Assembly (NCBI GenBank): GCA_946482075.1
Contig: CAMLQG010000004.1
Span: 1 to 64,000 of the forward strand
Direction: 5' to 3'
Length of the DNA: 64,000 nt
Source: an uncultured Erythrobacteraceae bacterium
Lineage (GTDB): Bacteria > Pseudomonadota > Alphaproteobacteria > Sphingomonadales > Sphingomonadaceae
A program made the position numbers and the translations under genes. Shown here one piece after another: positions 22,973-32,927 of the stretch. The notes below the pieces were generated by a model that saw only the letters and a list, made by a program, of their open reading frames with translations, did no database searches and was not told where the DNA came from. Position 1 is the first letter of the stretch. Each line of letters begins with the position of its first letter.

Positions 22973-25474
22973 GTGAACGCACCTGCGAGCTTCGAACAGG
23001 CGATTGCCGCAAAGGGCACGCGCGAAAGGCTCGTCGTGATCGGCAATGGCATGGCGGGCTGCCGCGCGGTGGAGGAAATCCTCGCGCGCGATCCCGGCCG
23101 GTTCGACATCACGATCTTCGGCGCCGAACCGCGCGTGAATTACAATCGGATCATGCTGTCCCCCGTGCTCGCGGGCGAGAAGAGTTTCGACGATATCGTG
23201 ATCAACACCGCCGAATGGTATGCCGAGAACGGCATCACGCTGGTTTCCGGTGATCAGGTCACCCACATCGACCGTACGCACAGGAGCGTCGTCGCCGCCT
23301 CCGGCCGGGTGGAGCCCTATGACCGGCTGCTGATCGCGACCGGTTCCGATCCTTTCATCATTCCGGTTCCCGGCAACAACCTGCCCGGCGTGGTCACTTT
23401 CCGCGATCTCGACGATGTCGACCGGATGCTGGCGGCAGCGGAGCAGGGCGGGGACGCCGTGGTGATCGGCGGTGGCCTTCTCGGACTGGAGGCTGCGCAT
23501 GGCCTCACGCTCCGCGGGATGAAGGTCACCGTCGTCCACCTGATGCCGACTCTGATGGAACGCCAGCTGGACGAGGCGGCCGGCTGGCTCCTGAAGCAGG
23601 AGCTGGAACGGCGCGGCCAGAAGATCCTGACCGGTGCCGATACCGAAGCGCTGCTGGAGAAGGACGGCCATGTCGCGGGTGTCCGCCTGAAGGACGGGCG
23701 CGAGATTCCCGCCGATATCGTGGTGATGGCCGTCGGCATCCGCCCCGCGACCGCGCTGGCGCGCGAAGCCGGACTGGATGTTGAACGCGGCATCCTGGTG
23801 GACGATCACATGATCACGTCCGACCCGGCGGTGATGGCGGTGGGCGAATGCGTGCAGCATCGCGGGCAATGCTACGGCCTGGTAGCGCCGCTATGGGACA
23901 TGTGCCGCGCGCTTGCCGATTTCGCGACCGGCGCGCCGACGGGATACGCGGGGTCGGTAACTTCCACCAAGCTGAAGGTTTCTGGCATCGATCTCTTCTC
24001 GGCCGGGGATTTCTCCGGCGGAGACGGGTGCGAGGACATCGTGATGCGCGACGCCGCGCGCGGCATCTACAAGCGCGTCGTGGTGAAGGACGGCAAGGTT
24101 TCCGGCGCCGTGCTCTACGGGGATACGGCGGATGGAAGCTGGTATTTCGACCTGCTGCGCAAGGGCGAGGACATCTCCGATATCCGCGAAGCGTTGATCT
24201 TCGGCCAGGCTTTCGCGTCCGGAGGTGCGCTGGCGGACCCTAATGCCGCCGTTGCCGCCCTGTCCGACGATGCGGAAATCTGCGGTTGCAACGGCGTCTC
24301 GAAAGCCACGGTGGTGGGTGCGATCCGGAACGGGGCCTGCACGCTCGACGCGGTGCGGTCCACCTGCAAGGCGTCGGCCAGCTGCGGGTCCTGCACCGGT
24401 CTCGTCGAAAGCCTGCTCGCGGTCACGCTGGGCGACGACTACGCCGGCGAACGTACGGTCAAGACGCTCTGCAAATGCACCAGCTTCGGCCATGACGATG
24501 TGCGCCAGCTGATCGTCGAGAAGCAGTTGAAGGCCATGCCGCAGGTCATGCAGGAACTGCACTGGACCACGCCCGACGGCTGCGCCAGCTGCCGCCCCGC
24601 GCTCAACTATTACCTCCTTTGTGCCTGGCCGGACGAATATGAGGACGACCAGAAGAGCCGCTTCGTCAACGAACGGCTTCACGCCAACATCCAGAAGGAC
24701 GGCACCTATTCCGTCGTCCCGCGCATGTGGGGCGGGCTGACAACGCCGAATGAGCTGCGGGCCATTGCGGATGCGGCCGACAAGTACGGCGCGCGCACCG
24801 TGAAGGTGACCGGAGGCCAGCGGATTGACCTGTTCGGTATCCAGAAACAGGATCTGCCCGCGATCTGGGCCGATCTCAACGCGGCAGGAATGGTATCCGG
24901 CCATGCCTATGGCAAGGCGCTGCGCACGGTGAAGACCTGCGTGGGATCGGAATGGTGCCGCTTCGGCACGCAGGATTCGACCGGGCTCGGCGTCAAGATC
25001 GAACGGATGACCTGGGGCAGCTGGATGCCGCACAAATTCAAGATCGCGGTCAGCGGCTGCCCGCGCAATTGCGCCGAAGCCACTATCAAGGATTTCGGCG
25101 TGATCTGCGTCGATTCCGGCTACGAACTGCTCGTCGGCGGCAATGGCGGCATCCATCTGCGCGGCACGGACCTGCTCTGCAAGGTGGAGACGGAGGAACA
25201 GGCGCTCGACTATTGCGCGGCCTTCATCCAGCTCTATCGCGAACAGGCGCATTATCTGGAACGCACCGCGCCCTGGATCGAGCGCGTCGGGCTGGATCAC
25301 GTGAAGTCCCAGCTGCTCGACGATCCGGATGCGGTGCGCAAGCTCGCCGCGCGGTTCCGGTTCTCGCAGAAATATTCGCAGGACGATCCCTGGGCGAAGC
25401 GTGCGGCCGGCGATCGCGCCGACCTTCACCGCCATATCGCACAAGTGCGCCCCCTTTCCCTGGAGAATGCATGA
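22973..25474 (+). CDS. nirB: Assimilatory nitrite reductase [NAD(P)H] large subunit NirB
   Basis: Cytoplasmic siroheme enzyme reducing nitrite to ammonium with NAD(P)H, 833 residues. Order: FAD-binding motif VVIGNGMAGCRAVEEI; NAD motif VVIGGGLLGLEAAHGL; BFD-like [2Fe-2S] site with CGCNGVSK and SCGSC; a second Cys pair region (CKC / CASC); then the ferredoxin-like and 4Fe-4S/siroheme module with CVGSEWC and SGCPRNC. Start GTG 22973 is preferred because GGGAGG precedes it by about nine bases and the longer frame from 22919 lies in the leader terminator. nirD overlaps by ATGA. Expression should depend on NasT antitermination. CobA in the same operon supplies the siroheme precursor. Confidence 0.95.
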   Translation: MNAPASFEQAIAAKGTRERLVVIGNGMAGCRAVEEILARDPGRFDITIFGAEPRVNYNRIMLSPVLAGEKSFDDIVINTAEWYAENGITLVSGDQVTHIDRTHRSVVAASGRVEPYDRLLIATGSDPFIIPVPGNNLPGVVTFRDLDDVDRMLAAAEQGGDAVVIGGGLLGLEAAHGLTLRGMKVTVVHLMPTLMERQLDEAAGWLLKQELERRGQKILTGADTEALLEKDGHVAGVRLKDGREIPADIVVMAVGIRPATALAREAGLDVERGILVDDHMITSDPAVMAVGECVQHRGQCYGLVAPLWDMCRALADFATGAPTGYAGSVTSTKLKVSGIDLFSAGDFSGGDGCEDIVMRDAARGIYKRVVVKDGKVSGAVLYGDTADGSWYFDLLRKGEDISDIREALIFGQAFASGGALADPNAAVAALSDDAEICGCNGVSKATVVGAIRNGACTLDAVRSTCKASASCGSCTGLVESLLAVTLGDDYAGERTVKTLCKCTSFGHDDVRQLIVEKQLKAMPQVMQELHWTTPDGCASCRPALNYYLLCAWPDEYEDDQKSRFVNERLHANIQKDGTYSVVPRMWGGLTTPNELRAIADAADKYGARTVKVTGGQRIDLFGIQKQDLPAIWADLNAAGMVSGHAYGKALRTVKTCVGSEWCRFGTQDSTGLGVKIERMTWGSWMPHKFKIAVSGCPRNCAEATIKDFGVICVDSGYELLVGGNGGIHLRGTDLLCKVETEEQALDYCAAFIQLYREQAHYLERTAPWIERVGLDHVKSQLLDDPDAVRKLAARFRFSQKYSQDDPWAKRAAGDRADLHRHIAQVRPLSLENA

Positions 25475-25815
25475 TGATCGGCGCCTGGCTGGATATCGGA
25501 CCCGTCACTCAGATCGAACCCGGCACGGCACGAACGCTGCCGGTGGAAGGGGGCGAGGAGATCGCGGTGTTTCGCACGATGGGCGGCGATTGCTACGCCT
25601 TGGTCAACAGCTGCCCGCACAAGCAGGGCCCGCTGAGCCAGGGGATCGTCCATGGCTCGGTCGTTACTTGTCCGCTCCACAACTGGAACATCTCGCTGAA
25701 GACCGGCGAGGCGCTGGGCGATGACGAAGGCTGCGTGCCGACCATCCCGCTCCGTATCGATGCCGGCCGCATCTATTTGCTGCGCGAAGCCGTGCTCGGG
25801 CGGCGGGCCGCCTGA
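25471..25815 (+). CDS. nirD: Nitrite reductase small subunit NirD (Rieske-type)
   Basis: Small subunit of NirBD, 114 residues. It has a complete Rieske pattern: Cys48-x-His50, 16 residues, Cys67-x2-His70 (SCPHKQG ... TCPLHNW), so it can be expected to bind a [2Fe-2S] cluster. Some characterised enterobacterial NirD proteins keep the fold without the ligands. The ATG at 25471 overlaps the nirB stop (ATGA), and a second ATG follows directly. nasA starts 4 bp after its stop codon, so nirB-nirD-nasA are tightly coupled. It probably shuttles electrons within the NirB complex in the cytoplasm. Confidence 0.95.
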   Translation: MMIGAWLDIGPVTQIEPGTARTLPVEGGEEIAVFRTMGGDCYALVNSCPHKQGPLSQGIVHGSVVTCPLHNWNISLKTGEALGDDEGCVPTIPLRIDAGRIYLLREAVLGRRAA

Positions 25816-25819
25816 GGCG

Positions 25820-28420
25820 ATGCGCGCGATCCGCACCACCTGTGCCTATTGCGGCGTGGGTTGCGGTATCACCGCGACGGTGAAAGGCGCGCGCGGGGTC
25901 GAGATCACGGGCGATACGAAGCATCCGGCGAATGCGGGCAAGCTCTGTTCCAAGGGCACCCATCTCGGCGAGACGGTGGGGCTGGAAGGTCGCCTGCTCC
26001 ACCCGTTCATCGGCGATAGGCAGGCGAGCTGGGACGAGGCGCTGGACGAAGTCTCCGCCCAGATGCGCGAGACGATTGCGGAGCATGGGCCGGACAGCGT
26101 CGCGTTCTACGTCTCGGGCCAGCTCCTCACCGAGGATTATTACGCGGTCAACAAGCTCGCGAAAGGTTTCGTCGGCACCGGCAATATCGACACCAATTCG
26201 CGGCTCTGCATGGCGAGCGCCGTCGCCGCGCATAATCGCGCTTTCGGAGAGGATGTCGTTCCCTGCAGCTATGGCGATCTCGATGCGGCGGACCTGATCC
26301 TGCTGGTGGGCTCGAACACCGCCTGGTGCCACCCGGTGATCTGGCAGCGGATCGAACAGGTTCGCGCGCGGCGCGGCACCAAGCTCGTCGTCATCGATCC
26401 GCGCCGGACCGAGACGGCGGAACGCGCGGATCTCCACATCGCTCTCGCGCCCGATGGCGATGTCGCGCTGTTCAATGCGCTGTTCGCCGAGATGCGGCTG
26501 CGGGGAGCGATCGACCGGCGCTTCGTGGCGGATCATTGCCATGTGCCCGACGGTTTCTGGGAAAGCGTGGGCCGCTTGCCCGCGAAGGACGATCTTGCGG
26601 CACACGGCATCTCGCCTGCCGGCTTTGCCCAGCTCGCCGATCTCGTCGCCGCCCATCCGCGCATGATCACCCTGTTCAGCCAGGGTGCGAACCAGTCCGC
26701 CAGCGGCACGGACAAGGGCAATGCGATCATCAATCTCCATCTGGTGATGGGCCGGATCGGGCGGCATGGGGCGGGGCCGTTCAGCATCACCGGGCAACCC
26801 AACGCGATGGGCGGGCGCGAAGTGGGCGGGCTCGCCAACATGCTCGCCTGCCATCTCGGCTTTTCGGAAGCGGAGCGCGCCGATGTCGCCGCCTTCTGGC
26901 AGACCGATCGGCTGGCCGCGGCGCCGGGGCTCAAGGCGGTCGACATGTTCCGCGCGATCCATGACGGGCGGATCAGGTTTCTGTGGGTGATGGCGACCAA
27001 TCCCGCCGTCTCGATGCCCGATGCGGGCTTCGTGCGCGAAGCGCTGGCGCGTTGTCCCACGGTCGTCGTTTCCGACGTGATCGCGGACACGGACACGACC
27101 CGCTTCGCGCATATCCGCCTGCCTGCGCTGGGCTGGGGGGAAAAGGACGGGACGGTCACCAATTCGGAACGCCGGATCAGCCGCCAGCGCGCGCTGTTCC
27201 CGGCGCCGGGCGAAGCGCGGGCGGACTGGCGGATCGTGTCGGACGTGGCCGCGCGGCTGGGGCATGGGGAAGCCTTCCGCTATTCCGCGCCGGCCGAGAT
27301 CTTCCGCGAATATGCCGCGATGACGGCGCTTGCGGGGAAGCACGGCAAGCTGCTGGACCTGACCCAGTGGGCCGATTGCAGCGCTTATGAATATGAAGTG
27401 ATGGCCCCGTTCCAATGGGGCGGCGATCATCCGCTGTCCACGCGCTATCCCACGCCCGACGGCAAGGCGCGGCTGGTGACGGTGGAAGTCCCCGCGCCGC
27501 CGGCGGTCGCGCCGGAATTTCCCTTGCGGCTCAACACCGGGCGCTATCGCGATCAGTGGCATACGATGACGCGCACCGGCCTCAGCCCCAAGCTCGGCAT
27601 CCATCGGCGCGAGCCGCTGGTGGAGATCCACCCGACCGACGCGGCGCTGCATGGCTGCGAGGATGGCGGCCTGGCCCGCATAACGAGCGCGCATGGCGAG
27701 GCCGTGTTCCGCGTGACTCTTTCCGAAGGGCAGCGGCGGGGCGAGATCTTCACGCCGATCCACTGGACCGATGCGACGAGCGGCGGCGGCCGCACCGGGC
27801 GGTTGGTCAGCCAGCGCACCGATCCGCATTCCGGCCAACCTGCATTCAAGAATACGCCTGCCGCGATCGTTCCGGTCATCCCGGAATGGCGGGCCTTTCT
27901 CGTGTCGCGCGACCTGCTGGAGCTCACCCCCTCGCTCTACTGGTCGCGCGCACGGATTGAACAGGGCTGGCTTGCCGAACTGGCCGGCATGGGCGTGGTC
28001 GACATCGATGCACTACTACCCGAAGGTGCGCGCAGCGAGGTAGCGGACATGGGACGCGGCATGCGGCGCGTGGCGGTGTTCGATGAGGATGGGAAGCTCG
28101 CCGCCGCGCTCTACGTCACGCGCATGGGCGAGCTTCCGCCGCGCGACTGGATCGGCAAGCAGCTGGGCGCAGGGGAGGCGGGGCTGGACGAAGTGCTGGC
28201 CGGCCGGCCGGCGCAGGCACAGCCCGATCGCGGACCGATCGTCTGCGTCTGCCACGATGTCGGGGAACAGGATGTCCTCGCGGCCGCGGCGGGCGGCGCC
28301 TGCACGGTCCAGCAGGTCGGCGAATGCACGCGCGCCGGCACCAATTGCGGCAGCTGCCGCCCCCTGATCGCCCGCCTGCTGGACGAGATGCAGGAAGGTT
28401 TGGAGAAAGCAGCGCAATGA
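25820..28420 (+). CDS. nasA: Assimilatory nitrate reductase catalytic subunit NasA
   Basis: Cytoplasmic molybdenum bis-MGD enzyme reducing nitrate to nitrite, 866 residues. An N-terminal [4Fe-4S] site is formed by Cys8, Cys11, Cys15 and Cys43 (TCAYCGVGC, KLCSKG). The probable Mo ligand is Cys130 in TNSRLCMASAV. Molybdopterin contacts include SQGANQSASGTDKGNAI and GQPNAMGGREVGGLAN. The C-terminus carries a BFD-like [2Fe-2S] domain (from about residue 809: CVCHDVG ... NCGSC) for electron entry, as in other NasA proteins. The start is ATG 25820, four bases after nirD; the longer frame overlaps nirD. The stop overlaps the cobA start (ATGA). No separate NasB-type electron-transfer subunit is in the window. 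Confidence 0.95.
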   Translation: MRAIRTTCAYCGVGCGITATVKGARGVEITGDTKHPANAGKLCSKGTHLGETVGLEGRLLHPFIGDRQASWDEALDEVSAQMRETIAEHGPDSVAFYVSGQLLTEDYYAVNKLAKGFVGTGNIDTNSRLCMASAVAAHNRAFGEDVVPCSYGDLDAADLILLVGSNTAWCHPVIWQRIEQVRARRGTKLVVIDPRRTETAERADLHIALAPDGDVALFNALFAEMRLRGAIDRRFVADHCHVPDGFWESVGRLPAKDDLAAHGISPAGFAQLADLVAAHPRMITLFSQGANQSASGTDKGNAIINLHLVMGRIGRHGAGPFSITGQPNAMGGREVGGLANMLACHLGFSEAERADVAAFWQTDRLAAAPGLKAVDMFRAIHDGRIRFLWVMATNPAVSMPDAGFVREALARCPTVVVSDVIADTDTTRFAHIRLPALGWGEKDGTVTNSERRISRQRALFPAPGEARADWRIVSDVAARLGHGEAFRYSAPAEIFREYAAMTALAGKHGKLLDLTQWADCSAYEYEVMAPFQWGGDHPLSTRYPTPDGKARLVTVEVPAPPAVAPEFPLRLNTGRYRDQWHTMTRTGLSPKLGIHRREPLVEIHPTDAALHGCEDGGLARITSAHGEAVFRVTLSEGQRRGEIFTPIHWTDATSGGGRTGRLVSQRTDPHSGQPAFKNTPAAIVPVIPEWRAFLVSRDLLELTPSLYWSRARIEQGWLAELAGMGVVDIDALLPEGARSEVADMGRGMRRVAVFDEDGKLAAALYVTRMGELPPRDWIGKQLGAGEAGLDEVLAGRPAQAQPDRGPIVCVCHDVGEQDVLAAAAGGACTVQQVGECTRAGTNCGSCRPLIARLLDEMQEGLEKAAQ

Positions 28421-29196
28421 GCGATTTCCTTCCCGGAACCGTATGGCTGGTGGGCGCGGGCCCCGGCGATCCCGAACTGCTGACGCGCAAGGCCGAGCGG
28501 CTGATCCGCGCAGCCGAAATCATCTTCTACGATGCGCTGGTAGGGCCCGGCGTGCTCGACCTCGTGCCCCGCGGCGTCCGGTTGGAACCGGTCGGCAAGC
28601 GGTCCGGCCGCCATTCGAAGGATCAGGGCACGATCGACGAGATGATCGTCGAAGCCGCGCAGACGGGCCTGAAAGTGGTCAGGCTGAAAGGCGGCGACCC
28701 GTCGATCTTCGGTCGCTCCAACGAGGAGCTGGAAGCCTGCCGCGCTGCCGGCATCCCGGTCCATATCTGCCCCGGCGTGACTGCCGCGAGCGCGGCTGCG
28801 GCAGGGATCGGCGCATCGCTCACGCTGCGCGGTTTCGCGCGCAAGCTGACTTTCGTCACCGCCCATGCCCGTGCGGGCGAGGCGCTCGATCTCGACTGGA
28901 CCGCACTCGCCGATCCGCAGGCCACGCTGGCGGTCTATATGGGCAAGGCGGCGGTGCGCGAAGTGGCCTCGCGGCTCATCGCTCATGGCCTGGCGGGCGA
29001 TACGCCGATCGCGCTGGTCGAGAATGCGAGCCTGCCGACCGAGCGGGTGTTCCATGGGCGGCTCGACCTGCTGCACATCTCCGGTCCGAGCGCGCTGGAA
29101 GATGGGCCCGCACTGATCCTGATCGGCAAGGCGGTGGGGGCGAGGCGCGAAGAAAGCGCAGCGATGGCTCAACACGTTTCGTCATTGCGAGTGTAG
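28417..29196 (+). CDS. cobA: Uroporphyrinogen-III C-methyltransferase
   Basis: SAM-dependent methyltransferase making precorrin-2 from uroporphyrinogen III, the first step to siroheme; 259 residues. Motifs: VWLVGAGPGDPELLTRKAER, VRLKGGDPSIFGRSNEELE and CPGVTAASAAAAGIGASLT. It lacks the oxidase/ferrochelatase part of CysG, so those steps must be encoded elsewhere. The ATG overlaps the nasA stop, making it the last gene of nirB-nirD-nasA-cobA and supplying cofactor for NirB. The last codons (SSLRV and the stop) lie inside a palindromic repeat at 29180-29257, so that repeat provides the gene's end. Confidence 0.94.
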   Translation: MSDFLPGTVWLVGAGPGDPELLTRKAERLIRAAEIIFYDALVGPGVLDLVPRGVRLEPVGKRSGRHSKDQGTIDEMIVEAAQTGLKVVRLKGGDPSIFGRSNEELEACRAAGIPVHICPGVTAASAAAAGIGASLTLRGFARKLTFVTAHARAGEALDLDWTALADPQATLAVYMGKAAVREVASRLIAHGLAGDTPIALVENASLPTERVFHGRLDLLHISGPSALEDGPALILIGKAVGARREESAAMAQHVSSLRV

Positions 29197-29257
29197 CGAA
29201 GCAACCCAGAGCGACACGCGCCGGGTCCTGGATTGCTTCGCTACACTCCCAATGACG
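29180..29257. repeat. Palindromic repeat, family A (CGTCATTGCGAGTGTAGCGA)
   Basis: The left arm CGTCATTGCGAGTGTAGCGA and the right arm TCGCTACACTCCCAATGACG are inverted copies about 38 bases apart. The element lies between convergent genes, contains the cobA stop codon, and touches the stop codon of the minus-strand gene at 29258. It probably serves as a two-way transcript end. Confidence 0.88.
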
Positions 29258-29488
29258 TTACGCGAACAGGTCCTTCTCCCCGCCCGCTTCGATCGTATCG
29301 GGCATGGGAAGCTGGGAATGACCTTCCTGCTCGTTCCGTTGCGTCGGAGACCACACCGCCCGGCACACGCATCCGGCCATTTCCGACCAGAGATGCAGCA
29401 CCGTGAACCCGATGGAGAAGGGCAGCATCACGAAGGCGGCGGTAGTTCCGCCGGCAGGGACGGCTCTGGAAAGCAGAGTTTCGGGCAT
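29258..29488 (-). CDS. Small hypothetical membrane protein, 76 aa
   Basis: Not recognised. The 76-residue product has one hydrophobic stretch (GGTTAAFVMLPFSIGFTVLH) likely to span the membrane, then a Cys-containing region (MAGCVCRAVW) and a polar, acidic C-terminus. A good ribosome-binding site (GAGGAGATAGCC) precedes ATG 29488, which is the main support for its being real. The stop codon sits directly against the palindrome shared with cobA. It is convergent with the nir operon and 95 bp downstream of the transglutaminase gene 30462-29584 on the same strand. No function is assigned. Confidence 0.5.
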   Translation of the reverse strand: MPETLLSRAVPAGGTTAAFVMLPFSIGFTVLHLWSEMAGCVCRAVWSPTQRNEQEGHSQLPMPDTIEAGGEKDLFA

Positions 29489-29583
29489 GGCTATCTCCTC
29501 GTGGGGACAGGCTATGGCTCGCAGGCAAGCATATCACGAAGGACCACGAATGTAAGCCCGGAGCGGCGTATCGCCAGCCCTCC

Positions 29584-30462
29584 TCACCCCTCCTGCGGGA
29601 TCACGTCCACCGCAACCGTCATGCGTTGCGCGGAAGAGCCGACGAACACGCCGTCCACCGGCGCCACATCGGCATAGTCGCGCCCCATTGCGACCACGAC
29701 ATAGCCGTCATCGGCCAGTTGGTCGTTGGTCGGATCGATCGCGATCCAGCCCATTTCCGGCCCGCACCAGACATTGACCCAGGCATGCATCGCATCCGCG
29801 CCGATCAGGCGAGGCTGGCCGGGCGGAGGCTGGGTGCGCAGATAGCCGCTGAGATAGGCGGCGGGTATGCCTTGCGCTCTCAGCGCCGCGATCATGACCT
29901 GGGCGAAGTCCTGGCAGACGCCCTGGCGGGTATGGAAGGCTTCGATCGGCGGCGTATCGCTGCCGGTTGCACCGGGCGTGTAGGCGAACTGCGCATGGAT
30001 CTGCGAAGCCAGCGCGCGGATCGCCGGAAGGATGGCTGTCTCTTCCGCAAGGTAAGGCGCCGCCCAGGCGGCAATCTCGGGGTCCAGTGCGACGATCCGC
30101 GAAGCATAGAGATAGGGGGCCGGGGAGAGATTGCCGAGATCGCGGGAATCGAGAGCCAGACGCCGGAGTCGCGCGATTGTGGTCCCGATATCCTCGATGG
30201 GGGGCGGACCGAGCACTTCGACCCGAAACTCGCTCGTCACCACCAGTTCGGATAGCGGCATCTCCAGCGCGAGCAGGCTGGTGTTGACCATATAGGGCCC
30301 GAAGCTTTCGGTGAGCTGGCCGGGCTGCGGCGTGATCGTCATGCGATATTCGAGCAGCGTCTGCCCGGGCCAGATGACGGGCTTCAGGCGGATGTTGAAG
30401 CGGGCCAGTTCCACCGGCGTGCCATAGGTCACGCGCGAGAGGTGGCGGACATTGTAGATCAT
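29584..30462 (-). CDS. Transglutaminase-family protein (with N-terminal beta domain)
   Basis: Transglutaminase-like cysteine protease fold, 292 residues. An N-terminal bacterial transglutaminase beta region ([20 protein letters not shown]) precedes the catalytic domain with Cys in QGVCQDFAQVMI, His in DAMHAWVNVWC and Asp in IAIDPTNDQ, so the Cys-His-Asp triad is complete. It is the last gene of a three-gene set with start/stop overlaps: the upstream ATP-grasp/alpha-E gene overlaps its start by four bases. Comparative-genomics work has linked such sets to peptide-bond formation or peptide tagging, but the reaction is unproven. It has no signal peptide. Confidence 0.88.
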   Translation of the reverse strand: MIYNVRHLSRVTYGTPVELARFNIRLKPVIWPGQTLLEYRMTITPQPGQLTESFGPYMVNTSLLALEMPLSELVVTSEFRVEVLGPPPIEDIGTTIARLRRLALDSRDLGNLSPAPYLYASRIVALDPEIAAWAAPYLAEETAILPAIRALASQIHAQFAYTPGATGSDTPPIEAFHTRQGVCQDFAQVMIAALRAQGIPAAYLSGYLRTQPPPGQPRLIGADAMHAWVNVWCGPEMGWIAIDPTNDQLADDGYVVVAMGRDYADVAPVDGVFVGSSAQRMTVAVDVIPQEG

Positions 30463-32927
30463 CGGATCGCCGGCTTCGCCTCGGCCCGGTCGATCTTCAG
30501 GAAGTAGCGCTGGGCGATCGCATCGGACAGCGCGAAGAGCGCGCCGCGCAGGCCCGCCAGCGTGGCATGATCGATGCGCGCGGCATCGAGTGCCGCGATG
30601 CGGCTCTGGATCTGCTGGACCTGGCGCAGGGGTGGTTCCGGCATGCCGTCCGCGGAAAGCACGGGCAGCGTGGCGATGTGTTCCACCAACCGGGCGACCT
30701 GGAAAGCAAGGCTGCGCGGCTGGTCGGGATCGAGCAGCACCATGTCCAGCACCGGGGCGATGAACGGAATGGCCAGATAGCGGCTGCGATAGAGATATTG
30801 GCAGTCGAACAGTTCGAGCAGAGCCGCGAGATCGTCCGCGCTGGCGCTGCCGGGGATCATGCTCATCGCCGCCTGCACGGTGAGCGAGGCGCGTTCGATC
30901 CGCAGGCCCATGTCGAGGAAACGCCAGGCCGGCGTGCGCGTCATGCTTTCGGCCGTCAGGCCAGCCAGCGTGGCGAACCGTTCGATCAGGCGGTCCGCCG
31001 CCTCCGCCATGGAATCGCTATCGTTCGAGTGATAGGCCGGCATCGGCCGGTTGATCACGCGCCAGCTGTCCAGCGTCAGCCGGTCGCGCAGCAGGCGGGC
31101 GACTTGGCGGACGGACGTGACGAGCGAAACGACGGAGCCATTATGTTTCGTTTCGCCCAGCGCGGTGGCCGCCAGCGCTTCCGGCGCGCCGCCGGCCGCG
31201 CTCGCTGCGGACCATCCTGACAGCAACCCGCCCAGCCGGGCGAGAACGGTGCTGCCGCCGGCACGGGGTGCGCCGGTCGTCGCCAGCAGGGTCCGAACCA
31301 CACGGGCGGTCATTTCCGCGCGTTCGCCGTAGCGGCCGAGCCAGAAGAGATTGTCTGCCGCCTGGCTGGGCAATTCGCCTGCCGCGCGGCGGATGGGGGG
31401 TGGGATCAGCGCAGGCGGATCGACCACGTCGGGCCCGCTCGTATCCTCCACGATACAGACGTCGGCCGAAAGATCGCCTTCGGCCATCAGCGATGTCCGC
31501 AGATCGCCTTGCTGCGAGACGCGGGCGAAGCCGCCGGGCATGATGTTCCAGTTTCCCTGCGCATCGCGCACGAGAAAAGTGCGGATCGTGAAGGCACGTG
31601 GCTCGAAATGCCCGTCGAGGAAACAGGGCGTGGTCGAAAGCCGCACGATCTCCTGCCCCGCATAGTCCATCGGCCGCCGGCGGATCGCGTCCAGCAGCCT
31701 GTCTCGCTCGGCTCCGGTGAAGCTTGCGCCGGCCCGCGTGCGTCCGTCCTCCAGCCCTTCCGGCGTGGTACGGAACGAGCTGCTCAGCATCAGGTTGTCG
31801 AGATTGGCGAGGACGTATTCGCATTCGCTGTCCTGTCCGCACCACCATGTGGCGAGATTGGGGAGCTTGAGCGGTTCGCCGAACAGTGTATGCGAAAGGC
31901 GCGGAAGGAAGGCGGACATGGCCCGTGCTTCCACTACGCCAGCGCCGGGCCAATTGGCAGTGACGAGGCCGCTTCCCGTCCAGGCGGAGAAAATGCCCGG
32001 TACGCCGATCTCCGACTTGGAATCGAATGCCAGCGGATCGAGGCTGCGCGCATTCATCCAGCGCCACAGCGCGTCCACCCGCTTCAGCCCGCCGATGGTG
32101 CGGACATAGAGCTTCTGGTCGCGTACCAGGAGGTCGCGCCCTTCCACCAGCGAGAAACCCAGATAGCGCGCGAGATGGGCCTGTTCGGGATAGGACTGGT
32201 TGAAACGGCCGGGCGTCAGCAGCGCGATACGCGGATCTTCGCGCGCACAGCGCGCCGCGATCCCGCTGCGGATCGCTTCGAAAAAGCCGTCCAGCCGCTT
32301 CGTGCCGATGGACGCCATCAGGCTGCCCGTGCCGCGCGCCAGTGCGATGCGGTTCTCCAGCGCATAGCCGATACCTACCGGCAGGCGCACGCGGTCCGAC
32401 AGCACGCGCCATTCGCCCGTCGGCCCGCGTGCAAGGTCGACGCCGTAAACGTAGAGATACTGGCCCGAAGGGGGTGTGAGGCCCATCATCCTGGGCAGGA
32501 AATCACGGCTCCCGCTGATCACGCTGGCAGGCAGCAAGCCTTCGGAAACGAGGCGCTGCTCGCCGTAGATGTCGGCGAGAAGCTGTTCGATCAACCGGGC
32601 GCGCTGGATCAGCCCTTCCTCGATCCGGCGCCATTCCTCCGCGCCGATGATGATCGGCATCGCATTGAGCGGCCAGGCGCGCTCATGCTCGTCACCGGCG
32701 ATGCGGAAGCCGAGGCCGAGATCCTCCACATGGCGGTCGAGATAGCCTTGCACGCCCGCCGGCCCGGCTATGCCGGCAGCGAAGCTGTCCCATCTGGCGG
32801 CGATCTCGGGCAGGGCGTCGGCGTAGATGTCGCCACGGTCACGGTCCGGCGTGTAGGAGGCGAGCGAAGGCGCGCTCGGACCGACGCCGAACGAATCCGC
32901 GTTCGCCGTCGCCCCGTTGGCGTTCAT
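30459..32927 (-). CDS. Circularly permuted ATP-grasp protein fused to alpha-E domain
   Basis: Fusion protein of 822 residues. The N-terminal two thirds is a circularly permuted type 2 ATP-grasp enzyme (DUF404/DUF407), with [39 protein letters not shown] and [19 protein letters not shown]. From about residue 525 ([20 protein letters not shown]) an alpha-E domain (DUF403) follows, containing [20 protein letters not shown]. In other genomes the two domains are usually encoded by adjacent genes; here they are joined. ATP-grasp enzymes ligate a carboxylate to an amine using ATP. The gene overlaps both neighbours by four bases (ATGA/TCAT), so all three products are probably made together. Confidence 0.9.
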   Translation of the reverse strand: MNANGATANADSFGVGPSAPSLASYTPDRDRGDIYADALPEIAARWDSFAAGIAGPAGVQGYLDRHVEDLGLGFRIAGDEHERAWPLNAMPIIIGAEEWRRIEEGLIQRARLIEQLLADIYGEQRLVSEGLLPASVISGSRDFLPRMMGLTPPSGQYLYVYGVDLARGPTGEWRVLSDRVRLPVGIGYALENRIALARGTGSLMASIGTKRLDGFFEAIRSGIAARCAREDPRIALLTPGRFNQSYPEQAHLARYLGFSLVEGRDLLVRDQKLYVRTIGGLKRVDALWRWMNARSLDPLAFDSKSEIGVPGIFSAWTGSGLVTANWPGAGVVEARAMSAFLPRLSHTLFGEPLKLPNLATWWCGQDSECEYVLANLDNLMLSSSFRTTPEGLEDGRTRAGASFTGAERDRLLDAIRRRPMDYAGQEIVRLSTTPCFLDGHFEPRAFTIRTFLVRDAQGNWNIMPGGFARVSQQGDLRTSLMAEGDLSADVCIVEDTSGPDVVDPPALIPPPIRRAAGELPSQAADNLFWLGRYGERAEMTARVVRTLLATTGAPRAGGSTVLARLGGLLSGWSAASAAGGAPEALAATALGETKHNGSVVSLVTSVRQVARLLRDRLTLDSWRVINRPMPAYHSNDSDSMAEAADRLIERFATLAGLTAESMTRTPAWRFLDMGLRIERASLTVQAAMSMIPGSASADDLAALLELFDCQYLYRSRYLAIPFIAPVLDMVLLDPDQPRSLAFQVARLVEHIATLPVLSADGMPEPPLRQVQQIQSRIAALDAARIDHATLAGLRGALFALSDAIAQRYFLKIDRAEAKPAIR

